Positions 1-8,588 of a stretch of DNA of 32,497 nt are shown piece after piece; positions within the stretch are counted from its first letter, which is position 1; the number at the start of each line of letters is the position of its first letter. The notes below the pieces were generated by a model that saw only the letters and a program-made list of their open reading frames with translations, had not been told where the DNA came from and searched no databases. Made by a program: the position numbers and the translations under genes. The DNA lies in contig JAJUGE010000035.1 in assembly GCA_029268305.1 (NCBI GenBank), positions 1 to 32,497 on the forward strand, in the 5' to 3' direction. The DNA comes from Alphaproteobacteria bacterium (GTDB taxonomy: Bacteria; Pseudomonadota; Alphaproteobacteria; JAJUGE01).

Positions 1-184
1 GGTCACGGCCCCCGTGCGCTGGAGGGAAGGCGTTCTTTACATGAAGGAAGCAGGGGTCGAGCAACTCGTGGAGATCGGCGCCGGAAAGGTCCTGTCGGGT
101 TTGACACGACGGATCGACCCCGAGCTGACCGGCGTTTCGATCCAGAGCCCGGACGACATTGACGCTTTCTTGAAGTCGGTCTGA
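1..184 (+). CDS. fabD: Malonyl-CoA:ACP transacylase, C-terminal end (partial)
   Basis: Only the last 60 residues are present, read from base 2 to a TGA at 182-184. The protein loads malonyl groups from CoA onto acyl carrier protein in the cytoplasm, giving the extender unit of type II fatty-acid synthesis. The visible tail (VTAPVRWREGVLYM, then VEIGAGKVLSGLTRRI) matches the C-terminal end of FabD, where the sequence GxGKVLxGL is characteristic. The catalytic Ser and His lie upstream of the window. It is followed 33 nt later by fabG, as in the usual fabD-fabG-acpP-fabF cluster, which strongly supports the call. Confidence 0.9.
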   Translation, partial: VTAPVRWREGVLYMKEAGVEQLVEIGAGKVLSGLTRRIDPELTGVSIQSPDDIDAFLKSV

Positions 185-190
185 TCGCAC

Positions 191-206
191 AGGCCCGCAC
201 GGGCCT
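191..206 (+). promoter_or_regulatory. Intercistronic hairpin next to the fabG Shine-Dalgarno
   Basis: A perfect 7-bp inverted repeat (AGGCCCG, 2-nt centre, CGGGCCT) ends one base before a strong AAGGAGGA ribosome-binding site at 207-214. fabG starts at 218. There is no T-tract, so a simple terminator is unlikely. It could stabilise the 3' end of the fabD message or tune fabG translation. The role is inference; the repeat itself is visible. Confidence 0.5.
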
Positions 207-217
207 AAGGAGGACAG

Positions 218-955
218 ATGTTCGATCTTGGCGGCAAGACCGCGTTGGTGACGGGCGCTTCTGGGGGCATCGGCTCGGCGATTGCGCGCGCGTTGCATGG
301 GCAAGGGGCGCACGTCGCCCTCTCCGGGACCCGCACTGCTGCGCTCGAGGAACTGGCGAAGAGTCTGGGTGACCGGGTCTATGTCCTGCCCTGCGACCTC
401 TCGGATCCGGCGGCGACCGACTCGCTGGTCGGCAGAGCCGAAGAGGCGATGGGCCACCTCGACGTCCTCGTAAACAATGCCGGTCTCACGCGCGACGGCC
501 TTGCGATGCGGATGCGGGACGAGGACTGGCAGAAAGTAATCGACGTCAATCTGACTGCCGGTTTTCGCCTCGCTCGGGCGGCGCTCCGTAACATGGTGCG
601 CCGGCGCTGGGGACGCATCATCGCCATCACCTCCATCGTCGGCGCAACCGGGAACCCGGGGCAGACCAACTACGCCGCATCGAAGGCGGGCATGGTCGGC
701 ATGACCAAGGCGCTGGCGGCCGAAGTCTCCGGCCGGGGGGTCACCGCCAACTGTGTGGCGCCCGGATTCATCGAAACGGCGATGACCGACGTTCTAAAGG
801 AAGAGCAGCGACAGGCGCTGATCGGCAGGATCCCGTCCGGGCGGCTCGGGTCTCCTGACGACGTGGCCGCCTGCGTCGCCTTCCTGGCCAGCGAAGAAGC
901 CGGCTACGTTACCGGCCAGACGTTGCACGTAAATGGCGGGATGGCCATGCTGTAA
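218..955 (+). CDS. fabG: 3-oxoacyl-ACP reductase FabG
   Basis: This 245-aa short-chain dehydrogenase reduces 3-oxoacyl-ACP to 3-hydroxyacyl-ACP with NADPH in each fatty-acid elongation cycle. The Rossmann glycine motif TGASGGIG lies at residues 12-19, NNAG at 86-89, and the catalytic Ser139, Tyr152 and Lys156 fall in SIVGATGNPGQTNYAASK. The C-terminal end VTGQTLHVNGGMAM is typical of FabG. Length is normal for the family. The ATG is preceded by AAGGAGGA. Its place between fabD and acpP separates it from the many other SDR enzymes. Confidence 0.97.
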   Translation: MFDLGGKTALVTGASGGIGSAIARALHGQGAHVALSGTRTAALEELAKSLGDRVYVLPCDLSDPAATDSLVGRAEEAMGHLDVLVNNAGLTRDGLAMRMRDEDWQKVIDVNLTAGFRLARAALRNMVRRRWGRIIAITSIVGATGNPGQTNYAASKAGMVGMTKALAAEVSGRGVTANCVAPGFIETAMTDVLKEEQRQALIGRIPSGRLGSPDDVAACVAFLASEEAGYVTGQTLHVNGGMAML

Positions 956-1111
956 GGGAAGCCACGTGAACACCCAGGCTGGTGGTAGTCCGGGTGAATA
1001 AAGTGTGCTACCTAACGCCCGGTCCGCGGGCGGGCTACGGCAAAATTGTTGCAAACCAGCCGCGGAAACCCAGTTCTCACATTCACGTTCTGATTTCGAG
1101 GAAGCCGGTCC

Positions 1112-1348
1112 ATGAGTGACATCGCCGATCGCGTCAAGAAAATCGTTGTCGACCACCTGGGGGTGGACGAAGCAAAGGTGACCGAGGGTGCGAGCTTCAT
1201 TGACGACCTCGGGGCCGACAGCCTCGATACCGTCGAGCTGGTCATGGCGTTCGAGGAGGAGTTCGGCGTCGAGATTCCCGACGACGCCGCCGAGAAGATC
1301 GTCACCGTCAAGGACGCGGTCGACTTCATCAAGGAGAACGCTTCCTGA
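1112..1348 (+). CDS. acpP: Acyl carrier protein
   Basis: This 78-aa acidic protein carries growing acyl chains on a phosphopantetheine arm. The attachment site is Ser37 in the [16 protein letters not shown] motif, which is nearly invariant in ACPs. Length and the acidic four-helix pattern fit AcpP exactly. It lies 156 nt after fabG and 91 nt before fabF; the longer leader (956-1111) leaves room for its own promoter, as is common for highly expressed acpP, but I see no clear -35/-10 pair there. A short GC hairpin (1016-1032) in the leader has no T-run. Confidence 0.98.
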   Translation: MSDIADRVKKIVVDHLGVDEAKVTEGASFIDDLGADSLDTVELVMAFEEEFGVEIPDDAAEKIVTVKDAVDFIKENAS

Positions 1349-1439
1349 GCGTCCGATTTATCACCGACGTTCCGGCAATGATGCTTCGCGAGAGAGGAGC
1401 AGGTCACCGTATGCCCGGATCGGAAGATCGGAGAGCGAG

Positions 1440-2702
1440 ATGAGACGGGTCGTCGTCACCGGATTGGGGCTGGTCACGCCGCTGGGCACGGGCGTCGAGC
1501 ATTGCTGGAAGCGGCTGCTCGCGAGCGAGTCCGGGATTCGGGCGATCCAGTCTTTCGACGTATCCGATCTGCCCGCCAAGATTGCAGGCCAGGTTCCGGC
1601 CGGGGAGACCGCGGAAGGCGGTTGGAATCCGGACGACTGGATGGATCCGCGCGAGCAGCGCCGTGTCGATCAGTTCATCTTGTATGGGCTCGCGGCAGCG
1701 ACCCAGGCGGTCGAGGATTCGGGCTGGAAGCCCGAAGACGAAGAGGCGCTGGAGCGCACCGGTGTTCTCATCGGCTCGGGCATCGGCGGACTAGAGGCGA
1801 TCCACGACGCCTCTGTGCTTCTGAAGGAGCGCGGGCCACGCCGAATCAGCCCGTTCTTCATCCCATCGAGCCTGATCAACCTAGTTTCCGGCCACGTTTC
1901 GATCCGATTCGGCTTCAAGGGGCCGAACCACTCGGTCGTCACCGCCTGCGCGACGGGGGCGCATGCACTGGGGGATGCCGCGCGGATAATCGCGCTCGAC
2001 GATGCGGACGTGATGGTGGCGGGCGGTGCCGAAGCGGCGATCTGCCGGCTCGGAATTGCCGGATTTGCCGCGTCGAAGGCCTTGTCGACGCACTTCAACG
2101 ATACGCCGGAGCGGGCTTCGCGGCCTTGGGATCGTGACCGCGACGGCTTCGTGATGGGAGAGGGTGCCGGCATCCTCGTGCTCGAGGAGTACGAGCACGC
2201 CAAGGCCCGCGGCGCAAAGATCTATGCCGAGCTGGTGGGATATGGGATGAGCGGCGACGCGTATCACATCACCGCTCCGGCAGAAGACGGGAACGGCGGC
2301 TTCCGTGCGATGCGGAATGCGCTGCGGCGAGCCCGGCTCAATCCCGAGGATATCGGGTACGTGAATGCGCACGGCACTTCGACGCCGCTCGGCGACGAAA
2401 TCGAGCTGGGAGCGGTGAAGCGGCTGTTCGGCGAGCATGCCTATAACCTCTCGATGTCTTCGACCAAATCCGCGATCGGCCACCTGCTCGGCGCAGCCGG
2501 CAGTGCCGAAGCGATCTTCTCGATCTTGGCGTTGCGTGATGGCGTGGTACCGCCGACGCTCAATCTCGAGAACCCGTCGGAGGGTTGCGACCTCGACCTC
2601 GTGCCGCATGAGGCGAAGGAGAAGCCGCTCCGGGCGGTGATGTCGAACTCCTTCGGCTTTGGCGGAACCAACGCCAGCCTGATCTTCACGGCGGCGCCGT
2701 AG
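1440..2702 (+). CDS. fabF: 3-oxoacyl-ACP synthase II (KAS II)
   Basis: This 420-aa enzyme condenses acyl-ACP with malonyl-ACP and elongates C16:1 to C18:1. The Cys-His-His triad is visible: Cys170 in TACATGAH, His311 in [12 protein letters not shown] and His348 in [13 protein letters not shown], with Lys343 just before. The C-terminal [14 protein letters not shown] is the usual KAS ending. The reading frame is open upstream into acpP, but the ATG at 1440 gives the standard start [16 protein letters not shown] and has a purine-rich GGAGAGCGAG just before it. It ends 13 nt before mltG. Confidence 0.97.
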   Translation: MRRVVVTGLGLVTPLGTGVEHCWKRLLASESGIRAIQSFDVSDLPAKIAGQVPAGETAEGGWNPDDWMDPREQRRVDQFILYGLAAATQAVEDSGWKPEDEEALERTGVLIGSGIGGLEAIHDASVLLKERGPRRISPFFIPSSLINLVSGHVSIRFGFKGPNHSVVTACATGAHALGDAARIIALDDADVMVAGGAEAAICRLGIAGFAASKALSTHFNDTPERASRPWDRDRDGFVMGEGAGILVLEEYEHAKARGAKIYAELVGYGMSGDAYHITAPAEDGNGGFRAMRNALRRARLNPEDIGYVNAHGTSTPLGDEIELGAVKRLFGEHAYNLSMSSTKSAIGHLLGAAGSAEAIFSILALRDGVVPPTLNLENPSEGCDLDLVPHEAKEKPLRAVMSNSFGFGGTNASLIFTAAP

Positions 2703-2715
2703 CGGGAACCGTCCG

Positions 2716-3678
2716 GTGCGGCGGCTGGCCCTGCTCTTTTTCCTCGCCGTCTGTTTGGCGGCGGGAGTGGCGGGGTGGGGATGGCACGAGTATTCCCGCC
2801 CCGGACCTCTCGACGAATCCACGACCGTGTTCATCGAGCAGGGGAGTGGGGCGCGGGCGATTTCGCATGCGCTGGCTGAAGCTGGCGTAGTTCGGGAACG
2901 ACTAGCGTTTCTCGCTGCTGTTCGCATCAGGGATGACCATGGCCGGCTGCGAGCGGGGGAATACATCTTCCCGGCACACGCCAGCCTCCGGAGTGTGATC
3001 GACAAATTGGTCGCGGGCGACACCATCGTGCGCCGGCTGACGATCGCCGAAGGACTGACCGCGCGCGAGGCTCTGGCCGCAATCGAGCGCGCCGATGGGC
3101 TTGTGGGACCTGTGCCCCCGGTGGAAGAGGGCACTCTCCTGCCGGATACCTATCACTACTCTCGTGGCGATAGCCGCGCGGAGCTCGTCGAGCGGATGCA
3201 GCGCGCGATGGCCACGACCGTGGAGCGGCTGTGGGCGGCGCGACCTCCGGATCTGCCGCTCGCCACACCCTCGGAGCTGGTGACGCTGGCGTCGATCGTC
3301 GAGAAGGAAACCGGGGTGGCGGAGGAGCGCTCCCGGGTGGCGGCTGTCTTCATCAACCGGCTGCGCAAGGGCATGCCGCTCCAGTCCGACCCGACCGTCG
3401 TGTACGCGTTGGAGCGGGACGGTACCGCGCTCGACCGGCCATTGCTAAGATCCGATCTGGCTTTCGACAGCCCTTACAACACCTACGGCAACGGCGGTCT
3501 GCCGCCCGGGCCCATAGCCAATCCGGGACTAGCCTCGCTCGAAGCGGTGATCCGACCGGTGGAAAGCGACGAGCTGTACTTCGTCGCCGACGGCTCGGGC
3601 GGTCACGCTTTTGCTCGTACACTGGCCGAGCACAATCGAAACGTCCGTCGCTGGCGGCAAATCCGGCAGAAGAAGTGA
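2716..3678 (+). CDS. mltG: Endolytic murein transglycosylase MltG
   Basis: This 320-aa inner-membrane lytic transglycosylase cuts nascent glycan strands and sets their length. An N-terminal membrane anchor covers about residues 3-22 with Arg residues on the cytoplasmic side. A LysM-like region follows, then the catalytic YceG domain with EGTLLPDTY (138-146), ASIVEKETG (192-200, containing the catalytic Glu) and the INRLRKGMPLQSDPTVVY block. YNTYGNGGLPPGPIANPG near the C-terminus is also diagnostic. The start is GTG at 2716; no ATG is available near the anchor. It follows fabF closely, a frequent alphaproteobacterial arrangement. Confidence 0.95.
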   Translation: MRRLALLFFLAVCLAAGVAGWGWHEYSRPGPLDESTTVFIEQGSGARAISHALAEAGVVRERLAFLAAVRIRDDHGRLRAGEYIFPAHASLRSVIDKLVAGDTIVRRLTIAEGLTAREALAAIERADGLVGPVPPVEEGTLLPDTYHYSRGDSRAELVERMQRAMATTVERLWAARPPDLPLATPSELVTLASIVEKETGVAEERSRVAAVFINRLRKGMPLQSDPTVVYALERDGTALDRPLLRSDLAFDSPYNTYGNGGLPPGPIANPGLASLEAVIRPVESDELYFVADGSGGHAFARTLAEHNRNVRRWRQIRQKK

Positions 3679-3692
3679 ATCGCGCCCCCTTC

Positions 3693-3706
3693 GCGGGCGG
3701 GCCCGC
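3693..3706 (+). terminator. GC hairpin after mltG
   Basis: GCGGGC and GCCCGC form a 6-bp stem with a 2-nt centre, followed by TTGTTGG. It lies 15 nt past the mltG stop and directly before a candidate promoter. The T-tract is poor, so termination would be partial at best. Confidence 0.35.
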
Positions 3707-3736
3707 TTGTTGGTGGGATGCTCCTGGTCGTATAAG
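3707..3736 (+). promoter_or_regulatory. Candidate sigma70-type promoter for yicC-gmk
   Basis: TTGTTG at 3707-3712 and TATAAG at 3731-3736 are separated by 18 nt, in the 93-nt gap between mltG and yicC. Initiation near 3743 would leave a leader of about 30 nt. The assignment is by consensus match only. Confidence 0.5.
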
Positions 3737-3771
3737 GCGCGATTGTCGTCGTCAGAGGGGTTTGCGGACAG

Positions 3772-4659
3772 TTGACAGTCTCCAGCATGACCGGGTTCGC
3801 GCGGGCGGAGGGCAGTGACGGTTCATTGCAATGGACGTGGGAGATCAGGAGCGTCAACGGGCGCGGCCTGGATGTCCGATGTCGTCTTCCGTCCGGAATG
3901 GACAGCCTTGACCTCAAGGCGCGCAAGGAGATCGCGGCGCGCCTGCGGCGCGGCAACGTCAATTTGACACTGTCGACGAGTCGCACCTCCGCGAGCAGCG
4001 GCTTCACCGTCAACCGAGAGCTGCTCGAAGCCCTGCTTCAGCTAGCGGGAGAGTACGCCAACCGAAAGGATGTCGAGCCGGCACGGCTCGATGGCCTGCT
4101 GGCGTTTCGAGGCGTCCTGGAGCCCGTCGAGCAACAGGACGATGAGGAAACGCTCGCCCGTCGTGAAGAGCTCATGGTGTCGGATCTCGAGCGCCTCATC
4201 GACGATCTCTCCCGAGCCCGGGCAGAGGAGGGCGCGCGGCTGCTCGAAGTCCTGCGCTCTCAGCTCGACGAGATGGAGCGGTTGCGCGATCGTGCTGCGG
4301 GCAGCATCGCATCGCAGCCAGCCGCGCTCCGGGCGAGACTGCGGAGCCTGGTCGAGGAACTTCTGGAAGCGTCGCCGGCGCTTCCCGCCGATCGACTCGC
4401 GCAGGAGGCGGCGCTCCTTGCCGCGAAGGCCGACATTCGTGAGGAACTCGACAGGCTCGCCGCCCATATCGCCTCGGCGCGCGATCTGCTCGAAGAGGGC
4501 GGCCCCGTCGGCAGACGCCTGGATTTTCTCTGTCAGGAATTGAATCGCGAGGCCAACACGCTCTGCTCCAAATCCGCGGATGTGGAGCTCACGCGGCTCG
4601 GGCTCGACCTGAAGGTGGCGGTCGAGCAGTTCCGGGAGCAGGTTCAGAATGTCGAATGA
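3772..4659 (+). CDS. yicC: YicC family endoribonuclease
   Basis: This 295-aa protein belongs to the YicC/YloC family, whose members include endoribonucleases acting on small RNAs and mRNAs. The N-terminal SSMTGFARAEG and WEIRSVNGRGLDVRCRLP blocks and the C-terminal GRRLDFLCQELNREANTLCSKS block are family hallmarks; the middle is a charged helical region. The TTG at 3772 gives MTVSSMTGFAR, matching the usual length before SMTGFA, and AGAGGGG lies upstream at 3754-3760; the in-frame ATG at 3787 is the alternative. It overlaps gmk by 11 nt, and yicC-gmk pairing is widespread. Confidence 0.9.
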   Translation: MTVSSMTGFARAEGSDGSLQWTWEIRSVNGRGLDVRCRLPSGMDSLDLKARKEIAARLRRGNVNLTLSTSRTSASSGFTVNRELLEALLQLAGEYANRKDVEPARLDGLLAFRGVLEPVEQQDDEETLARREELMVSDLERLIDDLSRARAEEGARLLEVLRSQLDEMERLRDRAAGSIASQPAALRARLRSLVEELLEASPALPADRLAQEAALLAAKADIREELDRLAAHIASARDLLEEGGPVGRRLDFLCQELNREANTLCSKSADVELTRLGLDLKVAVEQFREQVQNVE

Positions 4660-5305
4660 TGTCGATGCCGGAGTGCTTCAGATCCATCGCCGTGGACTGA
4701 TGCTCGTGCTCTCATCCCCGTCTGGGGCTGGCAAGACGACGATCTCTCGGCGTCTGCTGGAAACGGAAACGGGGATCGAGATGTCGGTCTCCGTTACGAC
4801 GCGCAAGAAGCGACCGGGAGAGGTGGTCGGGAGGGACTACCGCTTCATCGACCCCACGGAGTTCGACATCCTGATCAATCGGCGGGAGTTGTTGGAGCAT
4901 GCCAAGGTGTTCGGCCACTATTACGGCACCCCTCGCGCACCTGTGGAAAGCGCCCTCGCCGAAGGGCGGGACGTGCTGTTCGACATCGACTGGCAGGGCA
5001 CTCAGCAGCTCGCCGAGAAAGCGCGCGAAGATCTCGTCAGCATCTTCATCCTGCCGCCGTCGACGGCAGAGCTTGAGCGCCGGCTGTACCGTCGGGCTCA
5101 GGATTCGCCGGAAGTCGTCGCCTCGCGCATGGCCCGGGCCGCCGACGAGATGAGCCACTGGGCCGAGTACGACTACGTCATCATCAACCGGGATATCGAG
5201 GAAAGCGTGCAGGACGTGCGCGCGATTTTGCGCGCCGAGCGCCGTCGGCGGACCCGGCAGATCGGACTCGGTGACTTCGTCAAAGGCCTCAGAGCGGGCC
5301 AGTAG
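4649..5305 (+). CDS. gmk: Guanylate kinase
   Basis: This 218-aa cytoplasmic enzyme phosphorylates GMP to GDP with ATP. The P-loop SSPSGAGKTT lies near residues 22-31, followed by the GMP-binding SVSVTTRKKRPGEVVGRDYRF segment and GTPRAPVE. FDIDWQGTQQL and the lid region RRAQDSPEVVASRM are also standard. The start overlaps the end of yicC and has GGGAGCAGG upstream. Its stop overlaps the 3' end of convergent rsmA by 17 nt (5289-5305), so the two transcripts must run into each other unless an unseen terminator exists. Confidence 0.97.
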   Translation: MSNDVDAGVLQIHRRGLMLVLSSPSGAGKTTISRRLLETETGIEMSVSVTTRKKRPGEVVGRDYRFIDPTEFDILINRRELLEHAKVFGHYYGTPRAPVESALAEGRDVLFDIDWQGTQQLAEKAREDLVSIFILPPSTAELERRLYRRAQDSPEVVASRMARAADEMSHWAEYDYVIINRDIEESVQDVRAILRAERRRRTRQIGLGDFVKGLRAGQ

Positions 5306-6140
5306 CGCGAGCGCGCAGTGCTCGGGCGAGGGCGCAGAACTCGTCCACCGTCAGCTCTTCGGCGCGGGCATCCGGTCGCAATCCTGCGGCATCGATCAGG
5401 GTCAGCGCATCGACCGGCAGCGAGCGAAGGCTGCTGCGGAGCATCTTCCGTCGCTGGCCGAACGCAGCCTTGGTGACGACCGAGAGGACATCCGGATCAA
5501 CCGCCTCTGCCGGTACCGGCCGTGGCGTCAGTTGCACAACGGTGGAAACAACCCGGGGCGGGGGCACGAAAGCCTTGGCCGGAAGGTCGAACAGGCGTCG
5601 CACCTCGCACAGCCACTGCACGATGACGCTCAGCCGGCCATAATCTTTCGAGCGAGGTGCGGCGAGCAGTCGGTCCGCTACCTCCTTCTGGAACATCAGG
5701 GTCAGGGTCTCGAAGGCGGCCGCATGCCGCATCCAGCCGAGCAGCAGCGGCGTCGCGACATTGTAGGGCAGATTCGCGACGATCTTTCGCGGTGGTGCCG
5801 CGACCGTTCTCAGATCTAGGCGGAGCGCGTCGGCCTGGATGATCTCGAGGCGCCCCGGGTAAGCAATTGTCAGGTCTTCCAGTGCGGCGACGCACCTGCT
5901 GTCGAGCTCCACCGCGACTACTCTGGATGCGCCGGCCGCCAGCAGCGAGCGCGTAAGGCCGCCCGGACCAGGACCGATCTCGATGACGGTTCGGCCCTCG
6001 AACGGCCCCGCGGCGCGGGCGATGCGATCGGTGACGTTTGCGTCGAGCAGGAAGTGCTGCCCAAATCCTTTGCGGGCCGACAGGCCGTACCGAGCGATCA
6101 CCTCCCGCAGAGGCGGGAGAGGGGGTGCTTCATCCACCAC
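5289..6140 (-). CDS. rsmA: 16S rRNA dimethyladenosine transferase RsmA (KsgA)
   Basis: This 283-aa SAM-dependent methyltransferase dimethylates two adjacent adenines in the 3' hairpin of 16S rRNA during small-subunit assembly. GFGQHFLLD (25-33), the SAM-binding VIEIGPGPGGLT (52-63) and the target-base motif NLPYNVATPLL (123-133) are all present, and FGQRRKMLRSSL near the C-terminus is diagnostic. It starts 11 nt inside the end of pdxA, so the two are translationally coupled, as in the classic surA-pdxA-rsmA operon. Confidence 0.96.
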   Translation of the reverse strand: MVDEAPPLPPLREVIARYGLSARKGFGQHFLLDANVTDRIARAAGPFEGRTVIEIGPGPGGLTRSLLAAGASRVVAVELDSRCVAALEDLTIAYPGRLEIIQADALRLDLRTVAAPPRKIVANLPYNVATPLLLGWMRHAAAFETLTLMFQKEVADRLLAAPRSKDYGRLSVIVQWLCEVRRLFDLPAKAFVPPPRVVSTVVQLTPRPVPAEAVDPDVLSVVTKAAFGQRRKMLRSSLRSLPVDALTLIDAAGLRPDARAEELTVDEFCALARALRARATGPL

Positions 6141-7170
6141 GGATCGGCTGGCGCCGCCGAGCGGCTATCTTTCCGGCGAGATCCAGCGCAGCCAGCAGAC
6201 TGGATTCACGGGCGATGCCGGCGGCCGCGATATCGAACGCGGTGCCATGGTCGGGCGAGGTGCGCACGAAGGGGAGGCCGATCGTGAAGTTGACGCCACC
6301 GTCGAAGTCTATTGTCTTGAGGGGGATCAGGGCCTGGTCGTGATACATGCAGAGCGCGGCGTCGTAGCGTCGGCGAGCCTCGGCATGAAAGAGCGAATCG
6401 GCAGCATGTGGCCCCCTGGCGTCGATTCCGCGCTCCCGGAGGTCTGCTATCGCCGGCGCGATCTCGTCGACCTCTTCCCGACCCATGGTGCCGTTCTCGC
6501 CGGCATGAGGATTGAGGCCGGTGACCACGATGCGCGGCTGCGCGATACCGAAATCGTACTCCAGCGACTTCGCGAGGCGCATCCCAGTGGCGACGATCGC
6601 CTCTCGCCGGACCCGGTCGATTGCCGCACGCAATGGAAGGTGCACCGTCAGCGGCACGACGCGCAGCCCGGGGCAGACGAGCATCATCTCCGGCTGCACC
6701 CCACCTGCGAGCTCGCCGAGATAGTCTGTGTGCCCGGCATGTCTGAAGCCGCTCGCAAGCAGGACTTCCTTGCTGATGGGGTTGGTCACGATCGCGGAGG
6801 CATCGCCGCTTCGGGTCAGAGCGACCGCGATGTCGATAGAGCCGATGATCGCCGCCGCATTCCTGCGGTCCGGCCGGCCCAGTTCCGCCTCGACATCCTC
6901 GCCGATCGGCAGCACCGGTAGCGCCTGTTCGAAGGTTGCCGCAGCTTCGGCCGCCTCGGAAATGGCTTCGACCGGGACGTCGAGCTCGAGCCGCCGAGCC
7001 AGACGGCGGAGCCGATCGGGAGAGTCGACGACGAAGAAAGGGACACCTCCCGCCGAGTGGCGGTTAAGCCAGGCCTTGAGAGAGATTTCCCCGCCGATGC
7101 CCGCTGGATCGCCCATCGTCAGGGCGATCGGCGCGGTCCCGCTATCGCCCGGCAACCCGCACGTCCACAT
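6130..7170 (-). CDS. pdxA: 4-hydroxythreonine-4-phosphate dehydrogenase PdxA
   Basis: This 346-aa enzyme oxidises 4-phosphohydroxy-L-threonine with NAD in the DXP-dependent route to pyridoxal phosphate. The N-terminal PIALTMGDPAGIGGEI, the metal-site segments HTDYLGELAG, TGLNPHAGENG and MYHDQALIPLKT, and the late FTIGLPFVRTSPDHGTAFDIA are all clear. The ATG at 7170 lies 29 nt inside surA; a TTG at 7155 would also serve and gives a shorter overlap. It sits between surA and rsmA and is coupled to both. Confidence 0.95.
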   Translation of the reverse strand: MWTCGLPGDSGTAPIALTMGDPAGIGGEISLKAWLNRHSAGGVPFFVVDSPDRLRRLARRLELDVPVEAISEAAEAAATFEQALPVLPIGEDVEAELGRPDRRNAAAIIGSIDIAVALTRSGDASAIVTNPISKEVLLASGFRHAGHTDYLGELAGGVQPEMMLVCPGLRVVPLTVHLPLRAAIDRVRREAIVATGMRLAKSLEYDFGIAQPRIVVTGLNPHAGENGTMGREEVDEIAPAIADLRERGIDARGPHAADSLFHAEARRRYDAALCMYHDQALIPLKTIDFDGGVNFTIGLPFVRTSPDHGTAFDIAAAGIARESSLLAALDLAGKIAARRRQPIRGG

Positions 7171-8491
7171 ATGCGATGCGTCGGAGGTCTCGCAGATAGC
7201 GCCGGGCGAGCATCTCGATCCGTGGGCCGCCGATCAGGCGCAGCACCTCCTCCCGATCGGGTAGCCCGGTGTTCGACTCGTCACGCGCGCAGACCATCAC
7301 CACGACGAAACCATCAGCGAGGCGGATCGGGCGGCTGGCCTCGCCGACTGCGAGGCTTCGCACCGTGTCCCGAAGATCCGCCGGCAGTTCACCGACCTTG
7401 AGCCTGCCCACATCGATCGGCTGTGCGGCACCGACCTCGGCCCCCAGCGTTTCCATGTCCTCGCAGCCGGCCACCGTTTCGCTGACCGTCCGGGCAAGGT
7501 TCTCCTGGGTCTCCACTTCCTCCTCGGATGGGTTCGGCGGAAGTTGCAGGAAGATGCGGCGCAGGGCGATCTCGGTGTCGGCGGGGCTCGGCGCATCTAC
7601 CTGCCGGCGATCGCGGAGTTGCAGAATGTAGAAGCCGTTATCTACCCGGATCGGGTCCGACACCTGCCCCGGTTGCATGGACCGGAGCGCTTCCTCGAGC
7701 CTGCTGTCCAGCTGCCCTTCCCGGACAGCCCCGAGATCGCCGCCCACAGCGGCGGTCGGCGATTGCGAGAACTGCCCCGCAAGTGCCGGGAACGGCGTTC
7801 CCTGCCGCACCTGGCCGACCAGGTCCCGTGCAGTCTGGATGGCCGTCTGCTCCTCTGCGGGACCGTCGGCGGCCAGGAAAATCTCCGACACGATGTACTC
7901 GGTGCCGCCGCCACGGGAGCGAAGCCGCTCCAGATACTCGTCGATTTCGTCTTCGCCCACCTCTACCTGCGGGCGGATCTGCCGGCGCACGATCTTCGAC
8001 CAGGCGATGTTCGCACGCACCTGGTCGGCCATGGTGGCGAAGCCGACGCCGTTGGCGCGGAGGAATTCCTGAAGGCCTCCGGGCGGCATGTTGTTCTGGC
8101 GCTCAATCGTCGCGATCGCAGCCTGAATCTCTTCGTCGCTGACGGCGATGTTCAGGCGCCGTGCCTCCTGTAGCTGCAGGCGCTCGTCTATCAGGCTCCT
8201 CAGGACGCGCGGGAGGAGCCGACGTCGGTTCTCTTCAGTGGGGGGTAGGTTGGTCACGGCGAGGGCCAGCTTGAGCCGCCCGTCCAGGTCGTAGGTCGAA
8301 ATCGCTTCGTCGTTGACGACCGCGGCGATCGCTTCGACCGTCTGTGCCGACGGCGCCTGGATGGCCGTAAGGCAGAGGATAGCGGCCAGCGCGGCACCCG
8401 CCAATCGGGGGCAGCCGGAAATCGTCCTGATCCGGTGTCGAAGCCGACTGACTGCTGTCTTGGGCAGGAGTTGAGGCAATGGAGAACTCAC
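7142..8491 (-). CDS. surA: Periplasmic chaperone / peptidyl-prolyl isomerase SurA
   Basis: This 449-aa protein escorts unfolded outer-membrane proteins through the periplasm. A hydrophobic stretch (about 30-48) ending APSAQ is the likely signal peptide. The SurA N-domain follows (VVNDEAISTYDLDGRL, LRSLIDERLQLQEARRLNI). The first parvulin domain contains AVGGDLGAVREGQLD and DNGFYILQLRDRR; a second, more divergent copy runs to ADGFVVVMVCARD. The GTG at 8491 leaves an unusually long, basic region before the hydrophobic core, so the true start may be further in. It precedes pdxA; the gene before it is lptG, not lptD. Confidence 0.92.
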   Translation of the reverse strand: MSSPLPQLLPKTAVSRLRHRIRTISGCPRLAGAALAAILCLTAIQAPSAQTVEAIAAVVNDEAISTYDLDGRLKLALAVTNLPPTEENRRRLLPRVLRSLIDERLQLQEARRLNIAVSDEEIQAAIATIERQNNMPPGGLQEFLRANGVGFATMADQVRANIAWSKIVRRQIRPQVEVGEDEIDEYLERLRSRGGGTEYIVSEIFLAADGPAEEQTAIQTARDLVGQVRQGTPFPALAGQFSQSPTAAVGGDLGAVREGQLDSRLEEALRSMQPGQVSDPIRVDNGFYILQLRDRRQVDAPSPADTEIALRRIFLQLPPNPSEEEVETQENLARTVSETVAGCEDMETLGAEVGAAQPIDVGRLKVGELPADLRDTVRSLAVGEASRPIRLADGFVVVMVCARDESNTGLPDREEVLRLIGGPRIEMLARRYLRDLRRIAYVDVRVAGR

Positions 8492-8588
8492 TTCCGATCG
8501 TCACAAATAGACGGTAGGACCTTAGCCGCCGGCAACGCCCTGGCCAACGAACTCGCTAGATGGCGCGAACGACAGGGCGGCGCAAGAC

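Noticed and set aside
1016-1032. 6-bp GC hairpin in the acpP leader
   Set aside because: CGCCCG/CGGGCG is easily formed by chance in this GC-rich sequence, has no T-run, and no riboswitch-like context is visible.
1188-1439. Extension of the fabF frame into acpP
   Set aside because: Shifted-frame shadow of acpP, rich in Ser and Arg; fabF begins [10 protein letters not shown] at 1440.
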